Shown: piece by piece, positions 52,363 to 62,135 of the stretch
Numbering within the stretch: position 1 is the first letter of the stretch
How the letters are laid out: every line of letters begins with the position of its first letter
DNA from: Paraburkholderia humisilvae
Lineage (GTDB): Bacteria; Pseudomonadota; Gammaproteobacteria; Burkholderiales; Burkholderiaceae
NCBI RefSeq assembly: GCF_902859855.1
Contig: NZ_CADIKH010000032.1
Location: 1-64,000 of the forward strand
Direction: 5' to 3'
DNA length: 64,000 bases
Notes under the pieces: model-generated
Seen by the model: only the letters and a program-made list of their open reading frames with translations
Told to the model about the DNA's origin: nothing
The model's database searches: none
Position numbers and translations under genes: made by a program

Positions 52363-53301
52363 TCACTCACGTTGCGTGAGAAAGCCGCCGCTTCCGGTGT
52401 TGACGACCTGGTTGAACCTGTGCCTCGTCTCGATCCGGTTAATCTCGTCAAACGCATCGACGGGAAGTGCAGCGATGTCGAAGTTCTCCCGCGCACGGGC
52501 CGCGCTCTTTGGGGTCGTCAGCAAAGCGCCGCCGCGTTGCACCGCCCACGCGAGCAGTACCTGGGCTGGCGTTTTTCCAATTCGCACGGCAATCCGCGAG
52601 ATAACGGGGTCCTCAAGCGGCCCCGGCCTGATTCCGTGACCCAGCGGCGCGTAGGCCAGAAATACAATCTCATTCTTCTTGCAGAATTCCAGCAGTTCCG
52701 CTTCTGGAAGATACGGATGGGCTTCGACCTGCACCACTGCGGGCTTGATTCGTGCCGATTCGTAGAGCGGCTGCAACTCGTCAAGGAGAATGTCAGAGAG
52801 TCCGATCGCACGGCATCTGCCATGGTCGACGAGATCTTCCATCGCGCGCCATGTGTCGAGTAGCGTCACGCCTTCATCGTAGATGACATTGCCCGCTTCA
52901 TCGTGCGGATCCTGTTCATCCCCGGGCTCAAATGCAAACGGCGTGTGGATAAGGTAAAGGTCCAGATAGTCGAGCCCAAGCCTGTCGCGACTCGCCTCGA
53001 AAGCACGTTCGACACGCTCGGGCCGATGATTGTTGTTCCACATTTTGGTGGTCACAAAGAGGTCTTCGCGCGCGATTCCTTCAGCCGCGAGCCCTGCCCG
53101 CATGGCCTCGCCCACCTCACGTTCATTCCGGTAACGCTCAGCACAATCGATATGACGATAGCCGGCTGCCAGTGCGTCTCGGGTCGCACGGCTCGTCGTC
53201 TCTGCGTCGGGAATCAGCGTGCCAAATCCGAGTGCGGGCATGTGGCCGCCTCCGTGATTGAGCACTAACTTTTTGCTCCGGAAATCGGCAGACTCCGTCA
53301 T
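52363..53301 (-). CDS. Aldo/keto reductase (AKR, 2,5-diketo-gluconate reductase-like)
   Basis: 312 residues. Opening SKKLVLNHGGGHMPALGFGT; tetrad Asp and Tyr in YRHIDCAERYRNEREVGEAM, Lys in LFVTTKMWNNNHRPE, His in LDLYLIHTPFAFEPG; cofactor region GALLTTPKSAARARENFDIA. NADPH-dependent reduction of a carbonyl. Start: the ATG at 53301 has GGAGG 7 nt upstream; a longer frame to 53325 is less likely. Upstream of and probably cotranscribed with the SnoaL-like gene. Confidence 0.9.
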   Translation of the reverse strand: MTESADFRSKKLVLNHGGGHMPALGFGTLIPDAETTSRATRDALAAGYRHIDCAERYRNEREVGEAMRAGLAAEGIAREDLFVTTKMWNNNHRPERVERAFEASRDRLGLDYLDLYLIHTPFAFEPGDEQDPHDEAGNVIYDEGVTLLDTWRAMEDLVDHGRCRAIGLSDILLDELQPLYESARIKPAVVQVEAHPYLPEAELLEFCKKNEIVFLAYAPLGHGIRPGPLEDPVISRIAVRIGKTPAQVLLAWAVQRGGALLTTPKSAARARENFDIAALPVDAFDEINRIETRHRFNQVVNTGSGGFLTQRE

Positions 53302-53539
53302 GACGACACCTCCACATGAGTTCATGCCCTGCGAAGAAGGACGAACATTGGAGTTGTATGTGTGGAAGTCGTATTCGTCAAACTGCTTCGTGTTGATTTA
53401 CCGCTAGGTCGCTGCTATCAACGTCGAACCACGCCGCTTCGTAGCTCGCGCGCCAGGCCCCGAGCTTACGTTTTGCTTCCGCCAGCGACTCAAGCGCGTA
53501 CCAGCATGAAGGCGCCGCGCTCTGCGCTGCTTGCTGATT

Positions 53540-55006
53540 TCATTTGCCCTGCACGGAATTTCCTTTGTGCTCTTCACTCAGAGACACCGGGGTCAGCGAA
53601 TCGGCAATATCCACCCAACCGCCGCCCATCGCCTGATACACGCTGATCACCTGGTTAAAGCGTGCGGCCTGAAAACTGGCGAGGGAAAGTTCAACGGAGA
53701 ACAGGTCGTTCTCGGATACCAGTACGTCGATATAGCCAATCAAGCCGTCTTCGAATTTGAGGCTGGAGAGCCTCGCATATTCACGCAACGCATCGACGCG
53801 CTCCTGCTGACGGGCAGTCTGCTCGGTGGTCTTAAGCGAGCCCACCAGCGCGTCGTTGGTATCGTTGAACGCGCCCAGGATGGTTTGCTGATAAATCAGT
53901 TGTGCCTGGCGCTTTTGGGCCTCGGCCGACTGGACCTGGCCACCAATGGCGCCTGAAGTGAAGATCGGCCCGCTCAGACCCGCCCCAATCGACCAAAGCG
54001 CAGCCGGTCCGGAGAGGAAATCGCCGAAGGCGGTGCTGACCGAGCCCAATGCGCCGGTCAACGAGATGGTCGGATAGTAAAGCGCGCGCGTGGCGCCCAC
54101 ATTCGCATTGGCCGCGATCAGATTCTGTTCGGCCTGCAGGATATCGGGGCGCCGCTCCAGTAACGTCGAAGGCAGATCGGCCGGTACCACGGGAACCACC
54201 AGTTCGCTGATCGACTTTCCTCGTGGAATCGGCCCGGGATTATGCCCAAGCAGGATGGAAATGCCGTTTTCCACAACTGCAATCTGCTGCTCGACGGCAG
54301 GAATGGTCGATTGCGCGAGCTTGTATTGCGAGCGCACCTGCGAAAGCTCCGTTTCGGAGACGAGGCCTTTCCGGTAGCGCAATTCGAAGATACGCAGTGT
54401 TTCGCCGAAGTTGTGCGCGGTGGCTTGAGACACTTCGAGTTGCCGATCGAGTCCGCGCAACGTGATATAGCTGGTCGCGACACCCGTCACGAGGGAAAGT
54501 ACGACGCCTCGCTGGGCCTGCTCGCTGGCGTACACCTGCGCCTGCGCCGCTTCAGTCAGGCGCCTGACCCGACCGAACAGATCGATCTGCCACGAAGCGG
54601 ACAACGCGCCCTGATAGAGATTGAATACGGGATCGAGCGCGGGCGATAGCGGTGGCATCCCGACCTCGCTGGTCCGGTTGCGGCTCACATTGGCGCCATA
54701 GTTGATCTGCGGGAGGCCCTGTGAGCGCGCGGAACGCAGCAAGCCGATGAACTGGTCGACGCGCGCGGCCGCGACGCGCACGTCCAGATTGTCGCGCAGT
54801 CCGGTTTGAATCAGGTCGTTTAACACGGGATCGTCAAACTGCTCCCACCATGTCGTGTTCGCGACCTCTTCAGCCTGGGGCAAATCGATCCGCCACGTTG
54901 CGGGCACCTGCACCTCGGGGCGGCTGTAATCGGGTCCCACGGCAATGCAGCCCGCCACGCAAGCGGTCGTGGCGACCAGTATCGCAGCAAGCGTCAGCGT
55001 TCTCAT
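53540..55006 (-). CDS. RND efflux outer-membrane lipoprotein, NodT/OprM type (pump 2)
   Basis: About 488 residues. Lipoprotein signal LAAILVATTACVAGC followed by IAVGPDYSRPEVQVPATWR, the NodT signature. OEP repeats with ARVDQFIGLLRSARSQGLPQ, then FGRVRRLTEAAQAQVYASEQ and PSTLLERRPDILQAEQNLIA. Outer-membrane exit channel of the adjacent RND pump. The ATG at 55006 lies 6 nt after GGAG; a GTG at 55009 is also in frame. A 36-bp element like the one before mnhE lies 28 bp upstream. Confidence 0.92.
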   Translation of the reverse strand: MRTLTLAAILVATTACVAGCIAVGPDYSRPEVQVPATWRIDLPQAEEVANTTWWEQFDDPVLNDLIQTGLRDNLDVRVAAARVDQFIGLLRSARSQGLPQINYGANVSRNRTSEVGMPPLSPALDPVFNLYQGALSASWQIDLFGRVRRLTEAAQAQVYASEQAQRGVVLSLVTGVATSYITLRGLDRQLEVSQATAHNFGETLRIFELRYRKGLVSETELSQVRSQYKLAQSTIPAVEQQIAVVENGISILLGHNPGPIPRGKSISELVVPVVPADLPSTLLERRPDILQAEQNLIAANANVGATRALYYPTISLTGALGSVSTAFGDFLSGPAALWSIGAGLSGPIFTSGAIGGQVQSAEAQKRQAQLIYQQTILGAFNDTNDALVGSLKTTEQTARQQERVDALREYARLSSLKFEDGLIGYIDVLVSENDLFSVELSLASFQAARFNQVISVYQAMGGGWVDIADSLTPVSLSEEHKGNSVQGK

Positions 55007-55033
55007 CACGTACTCCAGATTCTCCGACGGCCG

Positions 55034-55069
55034 TGCACGCCTCCTCTAGCGAAAGCCCGGCGATCGCGA
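55034..55069 (-). repeat. 36-bp element upstream of RND outer-membrane gene 2 (copy B)
   Basis: 34 of 36 bases match 38652-38687, in the same orientation. Here it lies between the end of the RND permease gene (55108) and the start of the NodT gene (55006). It has the same GCCGGGCTTTCG and AGAGGAGGCGTGCA features, but the actual start of the gene has its own GGAG site, so its purpose here is not simply ribosome binding. Confidence 0.75.
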
Positions 55070-55107
55070 ACACGGTGAGCGTCTGCCGGATGGAATCGGG
55101 CCGCGGC

Positions 55108-58100
55108 TTACTGCGGGCCACCGCCGGTTCCCGAAGGCTGCAACGCACGCCGCTCTTCCTTGCCGAACACCACCATGTAGAGGGCGGGCAGAAACACCAG
55201 CGTCAACAGCGTCGCCACCAGCAGCCCTCCCATGATCGCGAAGGCCATCGCACCCCAGAACACCGTTGGCGCGATCGGGATCAGCCCGAGCACGGTCGAA
55301 ATCGACGTCAACATCATCGGCCGTATGCGCGAGGTCCCCGACGCGACCACCGCCTCCAGCACACCCATGCCCTCGTCGCGAAAGGTCTCGATCTGCACGA
55401 TCAGGATCAGCCCGTTCTTCGCGATCATGCCGATCAGCGCGAGAATGCCCAGAATGGCGACGAAGCCAAGCGGCCGGTTGAACACCAGCAAGGCCAGCAC
55501 AACGCCTATCAGGCCCAACGGCATCACCGACACCACCATCGCCAGCCGTTTGAAACTCACCAGCAGCACCATCATGCTCGTCAGCATCAGCACGATCATC
55601 AGGGGAACGACGGCAAACACCGACTGCTGCGAAATCGCGCTTTCCTCGAAGATGCCGCCGGTCGCGATGTGATAGCCCTTGGGCAGCTTCGCGTTGAACG
55701 CGGTGATCTTCGGCGCCAGGGTTGCGACGACTTCGTCAGGCAGCGCGCCATGCATCACGTCAGCGCGCACCGTGAGCGTCGGTATGCGGTTGCGTCGCCA
55801 GATCAATGGCGATTCCTGTTCCTCCGTAAACGTCGCGAACTGACTGAGTGCAACCATCCGACCGCTCGGTGTAGGCACCTGCAACGTACTCAGCGTCTGG
55901 ACTGTCATCGCCTTCTCATCCGCGGCCCGCGCGATAACGTTGATCAGGTAGATGTCGTCGCGGATCTGCGTGATGGGCGTGCCGGTAATGATGGTGTTCA
56001 TGATGCCCGCCAGCGCGGCGGAACTGACACCGAGCTGGCGCGCTTCATCCTGGTCGATATGAATCCGGATCTGCCGGGCGGGCTCCATCCAGTCGAAGTT
56101 CACATGGCGGGTCCGCTCGTCCGCCCCCACGATACCGGCCAGATCGAGTGCGATCCTGCGCACTTGTGCCGGATCAAAGCCCGAAACGCGATATTGCAGC
56201 GGCCAACCGACCGGCGGCCCCAGTTCCAGTGGAGACACGCGTGCAACGATGCCCGGAAACTGGTCGGCCAGGATTTTCTCCAGTTTCAACTGCAATCGGT
56301 CGCGTGCCTCAAGACTTTTGGCAACCACGATGATCTGGGCAAAAAATGGATTCGGTAGCTGGACATTCAAGGTAAGAATAAAGCGTACCGCGCCTCGGCC
56401 CACATAGCTGCTGATGTGGTCGACATCGGCATCGCTTTTCAGAATGGCTTCGATCTGCTTGACCTGAGACTCGGTGGCATGGATCGAAGCGTTCTGGCGC
56501 AACGTCAGATCCACCGTCAATTCAGGCCGATCGGACGCGGGGAAGAACTGCCGTGGCACAAATCTGACCAGCAAGATCGACACCACGAATGCCAGCAGCG
56601 TCACCGCAATCGTGAGCCACCTCAAGCGCAGCGCGCCGCGCAGGAAGCGGTCATAGCCCATCAGCATCTTGCCGGGCTTCTTCGGCTCCTTGCTTGCCTT
56701 GGGGGCCTTCAGGATCGCCCGTCCGACAAGCGGCGAGAAAATCACCGCGCCGAACCACGAGACAAGCAGGGCGATCGCGACCACGGCGAAGATCGAAAAC
56801 GTGTACTCGCCGGCCGAACTCTTTGCGAAACCAATCGGCACGAAACTGGAAATCGACACCAGCGTGCCGATCAGCATCGGCGCAGCCAGGGTCCGGTAAG
56901 CATAGGTCGCCGCCTGGTCCTTGCTGTCACCGGCGGCGAGGCGGTTGATCATCGCGTCGACCGTGGTCATCGCGTCGTCAACCAGCAGCGTCAACGCGAT
57001 GATCAACGCACCCAGCGACACCCGGTGCAGGTCGATGTGCACAAGGTCCATGATCGCAAACACGATCGCCAGCGTCACCGGAATCGATAGCGCGACCACC
57101 GTCCCCGGCCGGATGCCCAGACTCACGAAGCTGCACACCAGGATGATAATGATGGCCTGCCAGAGGGACGCCATGAAATCGTTAATCGCGACGTCGACTG
57201 TATCCGCCTGATTGGCGACCAGAATCGGCTCGATGCCGGCAGGCAGGTTCGCGGTGATATCGGCCATCTCGGCCTTCAGGTTACGGCCGAGCGCCAGGAT
57301 ATCGCCTGAAGCGCGCATCGCGATCGCCAGACCGATCGCCGGCTTGCCATTGACGCGGAACATCGGTTGCGGCGGGTCGGCGAAACCGCGTCTCACGGTC
57401 GCGATATTGCCGAGGCGAATAATGCGCCCGCCCAACACCAGATTGACATCCTCGATGTCGCGTTCGGAATCGAAGGCGCCGGTCACCCTGAAGAACACCC
57501 GCTCCTGTCCGGTTTGCAAAACACCGGTCGGCATGATCACGTTTTGCGCCCGCAATGCACCGACGATGGTCGGGTAGTCCAGACGCAGGCCGGCCAGACG
57601 GCTGGTCGAGAACTCGATGTAGATCTGTTCGTCCTGCGCGCCCAGCACGTCGATCTTCGAGACGTCCGGCACCAGCAGCAACCGTGAGCGAATCGCTTCG
57701 ACGCGATCGCGCAACTCGCGCAGGCTGTAACCATCGGACGTGAACCCGTAGATGATGCCGTACGTGTCACCAAAATCATCATTGAAGAACGGCCCGACCG
57801 TCCCGGCCGGCAGCGTTTGCCGCATATCGCCGACGTTCTTGCGAACCTGATACCAGATGTCCTGGACTTCGGAAGGAGGGGTCGACTGCAGCAGATCCAC
57901 AAAGATCGTCGTTTGGCCTGCCGTTGTGTAGCTGCGTATCCGGTCCAGGTGACGGGTCTCCTGCAACGTGCGCTCAAGGCGCTCGGTCACTTGCGAGAGC
58001 GTGTCGTCGACCGTCGCTCCCGGCCACCCGGCGGCGACGACCATGGTGCGGAACGTAAAGACCGGATCTTCCGCACGCCCCAGCCCGAGAAATGACAACG

Positions 58101-58185
58101 TTCCCGCCACGAGAGCGGCGATCATCAGGAACACTACCAGCGAGCGCTTTGAAAGCGCCCACTCTGAAAGATTCGGGCCGATCAC
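55108..58185 (-). CDS. RND efflux permease (HAE1-like/MMPL-unrelated), pump 2
   Basis: 1025 residues. Helix 1 LVVFLMIAALVAGTLSFLGL; helix 4 LGALIIALTLLVDDAMTTVD with one Asp pair (DD) for proton relay; porter segments TFRTMVVAAGWPGATVDDTL and GGIFEESAISQQSVFAVVPL; helix 10-11 GFVAILGILALIGMIAKNGL. The sequence is much less like AcrB than pump 1 and belongs to the shorter VceB/YegN-like branch. Substrate unknown. Its start overlaps the end of the adaptor gene by 4 bp (ATGA), so translation is coupled. Confidence 0.92.
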   Translation of the reverse strand: MIGPNLSEWALSKRSLVVFLMIAALVAGTLSFLGLGRAEDPVFTFRTMVVAAGWPGATVDDTLSQVTERLERTLQETRHLDRIRSYTTAGQTTIFVDLLQSTPPSEVQDIWYQVRKNVGDMRQTLPAGTVGPFFNDDFGDTYGIIYGFTSDGYSLRELRDRVEAIRSRLLLVPDVSKIDVLGAQDEQIYIEFSTSRLAGLRLDYPTIVGALRAQNVIMPTGVLQTGQERVFFRVTGAFDSERDIEDVNLVLGGRIIRLGNIATVRRGFADPPQPMFRVNGKPAIGLAIAMRASGDILALGRNLKAEMADITANLPAGIEPILVANQADTVDVAINDFMASLWQAIIIILVCSFVSLGIRPGTVVALSIPVTLAIVFAIMDLVHIDLHRVSLGALIIALTLLVDDAMTTVDAMINRLAAGDSKDQAATYAYRTLAAPMLIGTLVSISSFVPIGFAKSSAGEYTFSIFAVVAIALLVSWFGAVIFSPLVGRAILKAPKASKEPKKPGKMLMGYDRFLRGALRLRWLTIAVTLLAFVVSILLVRFVPRQFFPASDRPELTVDLTLRQNASIHATESQVKQIEAILKSDADVDHISSYVGRGAVRFILTLNVQLPNPFFAQIIVVAKSLEARDRLQLKLEKILADQFPGIVARVSPLELGPPVGWPLQYRVSGFDPAQVRRIALDLAGIVGADERTRHVNFDWMEPARQIRIHIDQDEARQLGVSSAALAGIMNTIITGTPITQIRDDIYLINVIARAADEKAMTVQTLSTLQVPTPSGRMVALSQFATFTEEQESPLIWRRNRIPTLTVRADVMHGALPDEVVATLAPKITAFNAKLPKGYHIATGGIFEESAISQQSVFAVVPLMIVLMLTSMMVLLVSFKRLAMVVSVMPLGLIGVVLALLVFNRPLGFVAILGILALIGMIAKNGLILIVQIETFRDEGMGVLEAVVASGTSRIRPMMLTSISTVLGLIPIAPTVFWGAMAFAIMGGLLVATLLTLVFLPALYMVVFGKEERRALQPSGTGGGPQ

Positions 58186-59294
58186 CTGGGAGCCTCGGTC
58201 CAGTGAATTTTCTGCCCCGGCCGCAATGCCTGCGCGCCGGCCGTCACGACCACGTCGCCCGGAGCCAACCCTCGCGATATCTGCACGCGGTCCTCACCAT
58301 AGGCCTGAAGCTCCACGTCGCGCGCCGCAACCGTTCCCGTCTTCGTATCGACCACCCAGACCGCCGGCTTGCCCCCCGGCTGGATCAACGCACTCGACGG
58401 AACATCGATGGCCGGCGGACGCTGGAGCTTCATGTTGCCGATGACCGTGCTACCGAGACGCATGGCTGCCGGAGGATTGAGCACCTGAACTCTGACTGCG
58501 AACGTGCCGGTAACCGGATCGGCGCGGGGCGATACTTCGCGCACCTTACCGATAGAGGAAACCTCCGGATTGCCGGCCAGCGTGATGACGATTTCGGGAT
58601 TCGCCGGTGCGGCGTCCTTGATCGCCGCGGGCACGTCGAACACGGCATCCATCGCCCCTTCGCGCGCAATCTGGACAATCATGCGGCCAGCCGGGACGAC
58701 CTCACCGGGTTCGGCACCACGCGCCGTCACCACGCCGGAGACGTCCGAGACCAAGTCGGTATAGCTCAACCGGTTCTGTGCGATGTTCACCAAAGACTGC
58801 GTCGAATCGACTTGCGACTGGGTGATCTTCGCCATCGCTTCAGCCTGCTCGAACGAAGCACGCGACACGGCACGCTCCGCCAGGAGATCGCGCATGCGGT
58901 CGTACATCGTGCGCGCCTCCAGCGCCTGAGCCTCGGCGCCGGCCAGTTGCGCCCGCGCGGACTGCAGGCCGCTCTCCTCGTTCATCCGGTCAAGACGCGC
59001 CAATAGCTGGCCCGCCTTGACCCGGTCTCCGACATCGACGTTGCGAGAGATCATCCTCCCGTCGATACGGAACGATTGATTGATCTCTGCTTGTGCCTGC
59101 AAGGTGCCGGTCAAAGCGATATTTGCTCCGGCCGCCTGCTTTTCTATCGTGACGACGCGTACCGGGCGAACTTCCTCCACCGGGGTCTCTTCGCTCTTAC
59201 GGCAGCCCGCCAGCAACACGCCTGCTGCCAACACGCAGAGCATCACGGTTGAACGCAGGGAACCAGCTCGACCCGTTACATGCCTGGCAAACAC
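58182..59294 (-). CDS. RND periplasmic adaptor (membrane fusion protein), pump 2
   Basis: 370 residues. Signal with lipobox STVMLCVLAAGVLLAGC (Cys at 31), then KSEETPVEEVRPVRVVTIEK. Barrel-sandwich halves near QSFRIDGRMISRNVDVGDRV and DLVSDVSGVVTARGAEPGEV, with a coiled-coil hairpin between them (AQLAGAEAQALEARTMYDRM). C-terminal barrel ends QALRPGQKIHWTEAP. The start is a GTG at 59294 with GGAGG 9 nt upstream. First gene of a three-gene operon. Confidence 0.9.
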   Translation of the reverse strand: MFARHVTGRAGSLRSTVMLCVLAAGVLLAGCRKSEETPVEEVRPVRVVTIEKQAAGANIALTGTLQAQAEINQSFRIDGRMISRNVDVGDRVKAGQLLARLDRMNEESGLQSARAQLAGAEAQALEARTMYDRMRDLLAERAVSRASFEQAEAMAKITQSQVDSTQSLVNIAQNRLSYTDLVSDVSGVVTARGAEPGEVVPAGRMIVQIAREGAMDAVFDVPAAIKDAAPANPEIVITLAGNPEVSSIGKVREVSPRADPVTGTFAVRVQVLNPPAAMRLGSTVIGNMKLQRPPAIDVPSSALIQPGGKPAVWVVDTKTGTVAARDVELQAYGEDRVQISRGLAPGDVVVTAGAQALRPGQKIHWTEAPR

Positions 59295-59408
59295 TGGTGT
59301 TTTCCTCCGGATCGCTGGGCGTGCTGCCTGCCTGCGCGCTAATCTGCCGGCGCGCGCGGCGGCAGTCCCAGCCGGGCGCGCGCGGCTGTACCCGTTACGC
59401 GTGTAACA

Positions 59409-60689
59409 CTACATCTCCACCGCGTCGCGAATGATCGGACACGTCATGCAGTGACCGCCGCCGCGCCCGCGCCCCAGCTCCGCACCCACGATGGTCACGA
59501 CCTCGATCCCCGCCTTGCGCAGCAGCGTGTTCGTATACGTGTTGCGGTCGTAGGCGAACACAACGCCGGGTGATGTGCAAACCAGATTCGCGCCGCTATC
59601 CCACTGCGTGCGTTCGCGCTGGTAATCGTTGCCACCTGCCTCGACCACGCGCATCTTCTTGATGCCAAGCGCGGCGCTCACCACGTCGACGAAGGACTTT
59701 TTCTCCTGATGCAATTCCACGCCCGCCGGATGATCGCTGGGCCGGTACGTGAACGTGCGGGTGCGTGCGAGGAAATCCGGCGCGATCAGCACGCAGTCGC
59801 GGTCGGCAAACGTGAATACCGTATCGAGGTGCATGGCCGCACGGATCTTCGGCATCGCGGCCACGATCACTTGCTCAGCCGCGTCGCGCTGGAACAGCGT
59901 GGCGGCGAGCTGGCTGATCGCCTGGCGCGAGGTGCGCTCGCTCATGCCGATCAGCACGGTCTTGTTGCCGATCGGCATGACGTCGCCGCCCTCGAGCGTC
60001 GCCAGCCCGTGATCTTGCGTGGGGTCACCCCACCACACGTTGACCTTGCCGGCAAAGTCCGGATGAAACCGGTAAATCGCCGCGGCGAGGATGGTTTCCT
60101 CGTGTCGAGCGGGCCAATACAGCGAATTGAGCGTCACGCCGCCGTAAATCCAGCACGTGGTGTCACGCGTGTACAAGGTGTTCGGCAGCGGCGGCAGCAG
60201 ATATTCAGTGGACCCGGCCGCCTCGCGCACGACCTTGAGCGCCGCACCGCCATGGGTTTCCGGGAAATCGTAGATCGAAAGTCCGCCGAGTAATGTCTCG
60301 GCAAGCTTGCGATTGTCGAGCTCTTCCAGATAGCTTTTCAGCTCGTCGATGAAGCCCAGCCCAACCTGATTCGGCACGATCTGGTTATCGATGATCCACC
60401 GCTTGCCCTCGGGCACCGCAACCGTTTCGGCGAGCAGGTTGTGCATTTCGACGACTTCGACGCCACGGTCGCGCATTTTTGTCACGAAGTCGAAATGGTC
60501 CCGCTTCGCGTTGTCGACCCATAGCACGTCGTCGAATAGCAACTCGTCGCAATTGCTCGGTGTGAGGCGCGAATGCGCGATGCCGGGTGCACAGACCATC
60601 ACCTTGCGGAGTTGCCCGACTTCCGAATAAACCCCAAACGCACTTTCGTCCTTTGTCTTGCCCTTCTCACCACCTTTCGCCTTGGACAT
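59409..60689 (-). CDS. arcA: Arginine deiminase
   Basis: 426 residues. Guanidino-group hydrolase fold: SEVGQLRKVMVCAPGIAHSR, PLPNTLYTRDTTCWIYGG (substrate Asp), ATLEGGDVMPIGNKT, MHLDTVFTFADRD with the catalytic His, and the nucleophile Cys in GRGRGGGHCMTCPIIRD. It converts arginine to citrulline and ammonia. There is a Lys-rich N-terminal extension of about 15 residues (SKAKGGEKGKTKD). It is 21 bp downstream of the arcD-like transporter. No arcB or arcC follows; the next gene is the RND adaptor. Confidence 0.95.
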   Translation of the reverse strand: MSKAKGGEKGKTKDESAFGVYSEVGQLRKVMVCAPGIAHSRLTPSNCDELLFDDVLWVDNAKRDHFDFVTKMRDRGVEVVEMHNLLAETVAVPEGKRWIIDNQIVPNQVGLGFIDELKSYLEELDNRKLAETLLGGLSIYDFPETHGGAALKVVREAAGSTEYLLPPLPNTLYTRDTTCWIYGGVTLNSLYWPARHEETILAAAIYRFHPDFAGKVNVWWGDPTQDHGLATLEGGDVMPIGNKTVLIGMSERTSRQAISQLAATLFQRDAAEQVIVAAMPKIRAAMHLDTVFTFADRDCVLIAPDFLARTRTFTYRPSDHPAGVELHQEKKSFVDVVSAALGIKKMRVVEAGGNDYQRERTQWDSGANLVCTSPGVVFAYDRNTYTNTLLRKAGIEVVTIVGAELGRGRGGGHCMTCPIIRDAVEM

Positions 60690-60710
60690 ATCGATCTCCG
60701 CTCGTTCTGA

Positions 60711-62135
60711 TTAGAGCGCCATCAGGCCCGTGGCCAGTGACACGACGCCCACGATGGCCGCTACGGCCGCCACGATGAAAATCACCCAGTCGCTCACGCC
60801 CTGAAAAACCTTGAGCTTGCGCTCGCGTCGCGCGATGAAATAGAGCACCGTGCCGGGCGCGTAGAGGATGGCCGACAGCAGGATGAATTTCACGCCGCCA
60901 GCAAGGATCATGAATACCGTATAGATCACCGCGACCGCCGCCAGGATCAGATCCCGCTTGCGCTCTTCGGGCCGCACCTCGTAACTCTCACCGCGGTTGG
61001 AGACGATCCACCCATAGGCCGCGACGAACAGATAGGGAATCAGCGACATCGAACTGGTGAGGTTGAGCATCAATGCAAACGCGTCGCGCGAGAAATAGGT
61101 GCTCGCTACGAGGATCTGCACCACGATGTTGGTGATCCACAGTGCATTCGCCGGGACGTTGTTCGCATTTTCGCGCGCGAACACCGCAGGCATATCCTGA
61201 TTGCGCGCCGCAGCGAACATCACTTCCGCGCAGATCAGCGACCACGCCAGATACGCGCCGAGCACCGAGACGATCAGGCCGATGCTGACAAAGATCCCGC
61301 CCCACGGACCGACCACGCTTTCGAGCACCGCCGCCATCGACGGCTGCCGCATGCCCGCGACATCGTCGCGCGGCAGCACGGCGAACGGCAGCATCGAGAC
61401 GAGCACCATGAGCGCCGTCACCGCACAGAAGCCGAAGATCGTGGCGCGCCCCACGTCCGTGCGCTCCTTTGCATAGCGCGAGTACACGCTCGCGCCTTCG
61501 ATGCCGATAAACACGAACACCGTGACCAGCATCGTCGCGCGCACCTGCTGCAGAAGGCCGCCCGCTTGCGCCGCGGACGCGATATTCAGACGGAAGGTGC
61601 CGTACTTGAACACGAAGATCAGGATGACGATGAACACCATGATCGGAACGACCTTGGCGAACGTCACGACGGTGTTGATGAACGCGGCCTGCTTGATGCC
61701 GCGAAGAATGAGGAAGTGAAACAGCCAGATGCCGATCGACGCCACGACGATCGCCGTCACCGTATTGCCGTCGCCGAAGACCGGGAAGAACGCGCCCAGT
61801 GTGGACTTGATCAGCACCCAGTACGAGACGTTGCCGATGCAGCTGCCGATCCAGTACCCGAAGGCCGAAAGGAAGCCGGGGTAGTCGCCGAAGCCTTCCT
61901 TCGCGTAGACAAACACGCCGGCGTCGAGTTGCGGCTTGCGCTCCGCCAGCGCCTGAAATACCCGTGCCAGCGTGTACATGCCCACGCCAGCGACGATCCA
62001 CGCAATGGCTGCGCCGACTGGACCCGTTGCATTGGCGAAGGTGCGCGGCAAGGAAAAGATCCCGGCCCCCACCATGCCCCCGACCACCATCGCCGTCAAC
62101 TGCAGGCGACTCATCTTCTGTCCGGTATCGGCCAT
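60711..62135 (-). CDS. arcD: Arginine/ornithine antiporter (APC family, ArcD-like)
   Basis: About 474 residues with 12-13 helices. The N-terminus RLQLTAMVVGGMVGAGIFSL carries the APC helix 1 Gly-rich motif (GGMVGAGIFSLP); later segments include GVFVYAKEGFGDYPGFLSAF and GYWIGSCIGNVSYWVLIKST. It matches the basic amino-acid antiporter group (ArcD/AdiC-like) that swaps arginine for ornithine. The ATG at 62135 has GAGGA 5 nt upstream. It lies directly upstream of arcA in one operon. Confidence 0.9.
   Translation of the reverse strand: MADTGQKMSRLQLTAMVVGGMVGAGIFSLPRTFANATGPVGAAIAWIVAGVGMYTLARVFQALAERKPQLDAGVFVYAKEGFGDYPGFLSAFGYWIGSCIGNVSYWVLIKSTLGAFFPVFGDGNTVTAIVVASIGIWLFHFLILRGIKQAAFINTVVTFAKVVPIMVFIVILIFVFKYGTFRLNIASAAQAGGLLQQVRATMLVTVFVFIGIEGASVYSRYAKERTDVGRATIFGFCAVTALMVLVSMLPFAVLPRDDVAGMRQPSMAAVLESVVGPWGGIFVSIGLIVSVLGAYLAWSLICAEVMFAAARNQDMPAVFARENANNVPANALWITNIVVQILVASTYFSRDAFALMLNLTSSMSLIPYLFVAAYGWIVSNRGESYEVRPEERKRDLILAAVAVIYTVFMILAGGVKFILLSAILYAPGTVLYFIARRERKLKVFQGVSDWVIFIVAAVAAIVGVVSLATGLMAL

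Noticed and set aside
53381..53539. Reverse-strand frame continuing past the NodT stop of pump 2, with SLAEAKRKLGAWRASYE
   Set aside because: It resembles the C-terminal end of an IS3-type transposase a little, but the match is short and there is no start, so I do not call a gene or element.
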